Positions 61,464 through 64,000 of a DNA stretch of 64,000 nucleotides are shown piece after piece. Source of the DNA: Cytophagales bacterium (GTDB lineage Bacteria > Bacteroidota > Bacteroidia > Cytophagales > Spirosomataceae); NCBI GenBank assembly GCA_013298125.1, contig JAAFJP010000026.1:27059-91058 (forward strand), in the 5' to 3' direction. The first letter of the stretch is position 1. Each line of letters begins with the position of its first letter. The notes under the pieces were generated by a model, which had not been told where the DNA came from, made no database searches, and saw only the letters and a list, made by a program, of their open reading frames with translations. The position numbers and the translations under genes were made by a program.

Positions 61464-61658
61464 CTATGCCTCTTCGTTACCGTAAGTGATTTGCTTGTAT
61501 GATGCACGAATCATCTCTGTACGACGTGTTACAGATGGCTTAATAAATGCACTACGACGACGAAGTTGTTTAACTACACCAGTTTTTTCAAATTTTTTCT
61601 TAAATCTTTTTAACGCTTTGTCGATTGACTCGTTCTCTTTGATATTGATAATCAGCAT
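61464..61658 (-). CDS. rpsU: 30S ribosomal protein S21
   Basis: 64 residues, the normal S21 size. IINIKENESIDKALKRFKKKFEKTGVVKQLRRR is the family pattern, followed by a basic helix with RRTEMIRASYK. It binds the small subunit near the 3' end of 16S rRNA and helps in initiation. In Bacteroidota S21 has been linked to hiding the anti-Shine-Dalgarno sequence. Good promoter at 61699-61729, terminator at 61346-61390, so a single-gene unit. Confidence 0.97.
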   Translation of the reverse strand: MLIINIKENESIDKALKRFKKKFEKTGVVKQLRRRSAFIKPSVTRRTEMIRASYKQITYGNEEA

Positions 61659-61698
61659 ATTATGTTTTTGTTTAAAATCTTTTTTATAAATTGAGGTG

Positions 61699-61729
61699 CA
61701 AAGATAAGGGTTTGATTTTTAAATGTCAA
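61699..61729 (-). promoter_or_regulatory. rpsU promoter
   Basis: Minus strand TTG (61729-61727), 20 bases, TATCTTTG (61706-61699): an exact Bacteroidota promoter 40 bases before the ATG. It reaches to within 6 bases of the stop codon of the upstream serine hydrolase. Confidence 0.8.
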
Positions 61730-61734
61730 GTAAA

Positions 61735-62982
61735 CTAATCAATAATCGCCTGATAAATCAATTGTTGTACTTGTTTTTCGATTCCCCAGCCTTTGGTCGG
61801 AAATACTTGAAAGAAAACGACCATCAATAAATCCTCCTTCGGGTCGATGGTGTAGTGGGTATAATACATCCCGCCCCACTCAAAAGCCCCCTCAGAACTC
61901 GGTAATTTGGCGTGTCCTTTTTGTGTATAAATCTCAAAGCCCAAACCAAATTTATTGTTCCTATCCCAAACTGTCAAATCGTTTATCTGATTCATCGTCA
62001 TTAACTCAATGGTCTTGCGAGAGAGCAATCTTTTGTTATTAAAAATCCCTCCATTCAACATCATTTGGCAGAATTTTGCATAATCCTGAGCCGTCGAAGT
62101 CAAGCCCGCACCACCCGAAAAGTAGGTTTTTGCTCCTGAGATTGGGTACTCTGTCCATTCAGATTTTGGTCTTGGCGTAATGCCAGGTTCTTTTCCGATT
62201 TCTTCGTAAACCTTCACCAAACGGTCTTTTTTAGCATCTTCTACATAAAAACCTGTATCGTTCATACCCATTGGTTCAAAGATTTTTTTCTTCAAAAATT
62301 GGTCGAAAGGCATTCCAGAAATTACTTCAACAAAATAGCCCAAAACGTCCGTATTCAAACCGTAGGTAAACTTTTCGCCAGGTTCATGCAGTTTTGGCAA
62401 AGCCGCCAAACGTGGAATTGTCTCCGATATTTTCTCGTTTTTTACAGAAAAGAAAAACGGGATCTTCGCCTTCGTGTGCAAGGGATTTTCGTAAGGAATT
62501 CCAGCCGTATGCGTGAGTAAATGACGAATCGTAATTTCGTTTTTGGCAGGATGTGATTTATAAGTCGTATCAGCATAAACGGTGTCTAAAATCTGAGCGT
62601 TTTTGAAGGCAGGAATATACTTTGAGATAGGGTCGTCCAAGGTGAATTTCCCTTCTTCATACAACATCATCACGGCAGTGGTTGTCAAGGCTTTTGACAT
62701 CGACATTATCCTGAAAATATCGTTATTTTTCAAAGGCTTTTTTGCCTCTATGTCATTCATTCCGAAGGATTTATCCATCACCACTTGTCCCTTACGAGCT
62801 ACATACACGACTGCCCCAGGAATCCGTTTCTCCGCAATTTTTCGATTGATTAATTCCTCAATTCTGTTCAATCTCTCGGCGGATATCCCTACCTTTTCGG
62901 GTGCTAATCCTGTGGTGAATTGTTGTGGTTTTTGGGCAAAGCAATGGAGAGTAATTAGTAGGAAAAATAGTATTTTTTTCAT
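61735..62982 (-). CDS. Secreted serine hydrolase, beta-lactamase/esterase (class C) family (paralogue)
   Basis: 415 residues with a signal peptide (MKKILFFLLITLHCFAQ). The nucleophile motif is S94-M-S-K97 (RIMSMSKAL), and the tyrosine motif is probably FTYGLNTDVLGYFVEVISG. The C-terminal part has SGGAGLTSTAQDYAKFCQMMLNGG and FEWGGMYYTHY. It aligns over the whole length with 15804-17090 (same YISKYIPAFK/YIPEFK lead, same GAKTYFSGG), a paralogue pair. Likely an esterase or peptidase of the periplasm; substrate unknown. Three 11-base tandem repeats stand before it. Confidence 0.88.
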   Translation of the reverse strand: MKKILFFLLITLHCFAQKPQQFTTGLAPEKVGISAERLNRIEELINRKIAEKRIPGAVVYVARKGQVVMDKSFGMNDIEAKKPLKNNDIFRIMSMSKALTTTAVMMLYEEGKFTLDDPISKYIPAFKNAQILDTVYADTTYKSHPAKNEITIRHLLTHTAGIPYENPLHTKAKIPFFFSVKNEKISETIPRLAALPKLHEPGEKFTYGLNTDVLGYFVEVISGMPFDQFLKKKIFEPMGMNDTGFYVEDAKKDRLVKVYEEIGKEPGITPRPKSEWTEYPISGAKTYFSGGAGLTSTAQDYAKFCQMMLNGGIFNNKRLLSRKTIELMTMNQINDLTVWDRNNKFGLGFEIYTQKGHAKLPSSEGAFEWGGMYYTHYTIDPKEDLLMVVFFQVFPTKGWGIEKQVQQLIYQAIID

Positions 62983-63031
62983 GGAAAATTTTGTCGTTTT
63001 TTCTAATTTCTAATGGTACCAAATTTATGAA

Positions 63032-63064
63032 ATATCTATAACATATCTATAACGTATCTATAAA
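63032..63064. repeat. Three tandem copies of ATATCTATAAC
   Basis: Two exact copies (63032-63042, 63043-63053) and one with two changes (63054-63064), 50 bases upstream of the serine hydrolase start. The remaining 291-base gap to 63274 is A+T-rich without a recognisable gene. Could be a binding array or simple slippage. Confidence 0.6.
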
Positions 63065-63273
63065 TCTTATCAATAACGCTAAAATTAGCCCATTAACATC
63101 AGATTACTAATAATTATTATCTGTATAGAAGGCTTAATTTTAAAATAGCATTTACTCATAGTTAATCTTTGTAAGAGATTGCTTTCCTCAGATTTTTTGA
63201 GGAATTATTGTATTGAATTTTATAATTTAGAATTCGTCAATACTTCGTATATTTGGAGAAAATAAATAAAAAT

Positions 63274-63510
63274 ATGCAGATTTCGGAAGCCTTCGGTGAT
63301 ATTGCTGAGACAATAGCGATGCTTAATCCTCAGCAAATTGTGGATATGAAAGCATCTAAAAAAATGTCAGATAGAGTTGAGGAACTTGTTTCAAAAAAGA
63401 AACAAGATTTAATCAATGTTGATGAATCTATCGAGTTAGAGCGTTTTTTAACATTAAATCTATTTATAAGTCTCGCCAAAGCAAGAGCAAGAATGATATT
63501 AACTCAATGA
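63274..63510 (+). CDS. Small helical protein coupled to an HNH endonuclease gene
   Basis: 78 residues from the ATG of MQISEAFGDIAETIAMLNPQQIVDMKASKKMSDRVEELVSKKK; a TTG seven codons upstream is possible. Probably all-helical, no membrane or signal segment, no family that I can name. Its stop overlaps the start of the HNH gene (ATGA at 63507-63510), so translation is coupled. A partner or inhibitor of the nuclease is one possibility. Confidence 0.75.
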   Translation: MQISEAFGDIAETIAMLNPQQIVDMKASKKMSDRVEELVSKKKQDLINVDESIELERFLTLNLFISLAKARARMILTQ

Positions 63511-63965
63511 AAAGACTATCCAAAATTGAGCAAGTAAGAGTACATATTGCGGAACGTGCCGAATATCGTTGTGAATATTGCAGAATACATCAGGATGATA
63601 TGTTTATTGCTTTTGAACTTGACCACATTATCGCACAGAAGCATGGAGGAGGAAATGAAATCGACAATCTGGCTTATGCTTGCCCACATTGTAATCAACA
63701 CAAAGGCTCTGATTTAGTTACTTTTGTTGATAATTATAACGACATTGTTTCTCTTTTTAATCCTCGTATAAATATTTGGTCAGAACATTTTACAGCCTCA
63801 AATGGTGAGATTATTCCACTAACAAAAACAGGAAAAGCAACTGTAAAACTTTTAAAAATGAATGATGTAGATTTAATTAGGCTTCCCTTGGAAATTACTT
63901 TTCAAGAATATTGCTTTCAAAAATCCACTCAATTTTGGGTGGATTTTTCATTTTACGCTTTATAG
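63507..63965 (+). CDS. HNH endonuclease
   Basis: 152 residues. The HNH module is complete: C22 and C25 (CEYCRIH), FELDHIIAQKHGG with D39-H40, NLAYACPHCNQHKG with N54, C59, C62 and H65. The four cysteines bind a structural zinc, while H40 and H65 with the asparagine act in metal-dependent cleavage. The C-terminal 80 residues (FNPRINIWSEHF...) are the usual extension of this McrA-like group in Bacteroidota and cyanobacteria. Coupled to the small gene before it. Confidence 0.9.
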   Translation: MKRLSKIEQVRVHIAERAEYRCEYCRIHQDDMFIAFELDHIIAQKHGGGNEIDNLAYACPHCNQHKGSDLVTFVDNYNDIVSLFNPRINIWSEHFTASNGEIIPLTKTGKATVKLLKMNDVDLIRLPLEITFQEYCFQKSTQFWVDFSFYAL

Positions 63966-64000
63966 AACTAAGAATAATACAATTTTATTTTAACTGAAAG

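Overview
The window looks like a chromosome segment of a Bacteroidota bacterium, most likely a Cytophagales member (Spirosomaceae or Cytophagaceae type). The evidence is a SusD-like lipoprotein, the type IX secretion regulator PorX, a GH13 enzyme with a type IX sorting domain, several protein families that are frequent in this phylum (DUF5686, DUF5916, TMEM220, ThuA, YceI), low G+C, and promoters of the Bacteroidota form TTG-N19/20-TAnnTTTG. Genus cannot be fixed from sequence alone.

Left part (1-25.7 kb) is carbohydrate-oriented. After a truncated SusD-like gene and a small cytochrome c lipoprotein there is a minus-strand cluster: class II aldolase, aldehyde dehydrogenase, zinc alcohol dehydrogenase and methylmalonate-semialdehyde dehydrogenase (1008-6418). 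Then come an unrecognised secreted protein, a glucoside-dehydrogenase-like pair (subunit 3 plus GMC flavoprotein), a DUF5916 outer-membrane protein, a glycoside-hydrolase-like protein, a serine hydrolase, a DUF5686 protein, and a sialidase / lactonase / flavin oxidase group. A PfkB-type sugar kinase (24511-25695) is read divergently from that group. The aldolase cluster and the kinase carry the same palindromic operator (ACTTGTATATACAAGT), placed identically over the -33 box. This suggests one GntR-type regulator and a kinase, aldolase, semialdehyde-dehydrogenase pathway resembling the late steps of inositol breakdown.

Middle part (25.7-50 kb) holds mostly house-keeping genes: a BamA/TamA-like protein, Maf, a DUF6883/DUF4926 pair, a secreted GH13 enzyme, the SRP RNA gene on the minus strand with its promoter, a TPR lipoprotein, ThuA, FtsE, porX, kdsB, tRNA-Pro(GGG), tandem MarR regulators with YceI, a CoA-binding protein, an Ppx/GppA phosphatase, an epimerase, a TPR protein, fabH, a YafK-like L,D-transpeptidase and an Hsp20-like protein. 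A BRO/DinD-type gene sits between ftsE and a second, decayed copy of the ftsE 3' end, which marks an insertion.

Right part (49.5-64 kb): a papain-like protease with a long acidic tail, an unknown membrane protein, a 35-residue ORF, a NUMOD4-HNH protein, a divergent GH13-like protein, UDP-glucose dehydrogenase plus UDP-glucuronate decarboxylase (UDP-xylose supply), a MoxR/ChlI-like ATPase, a Xer recombinase, an unknown protein, ribosomal protein S21, a second serine hydrolase and an HNH endonuclease pair.

Intergenic spaces are unusually rich in palindromic repeats of several families. Some have entered coding sequence (epimerase C-terminus), and one lies between exact copies of a gene's 3' end.
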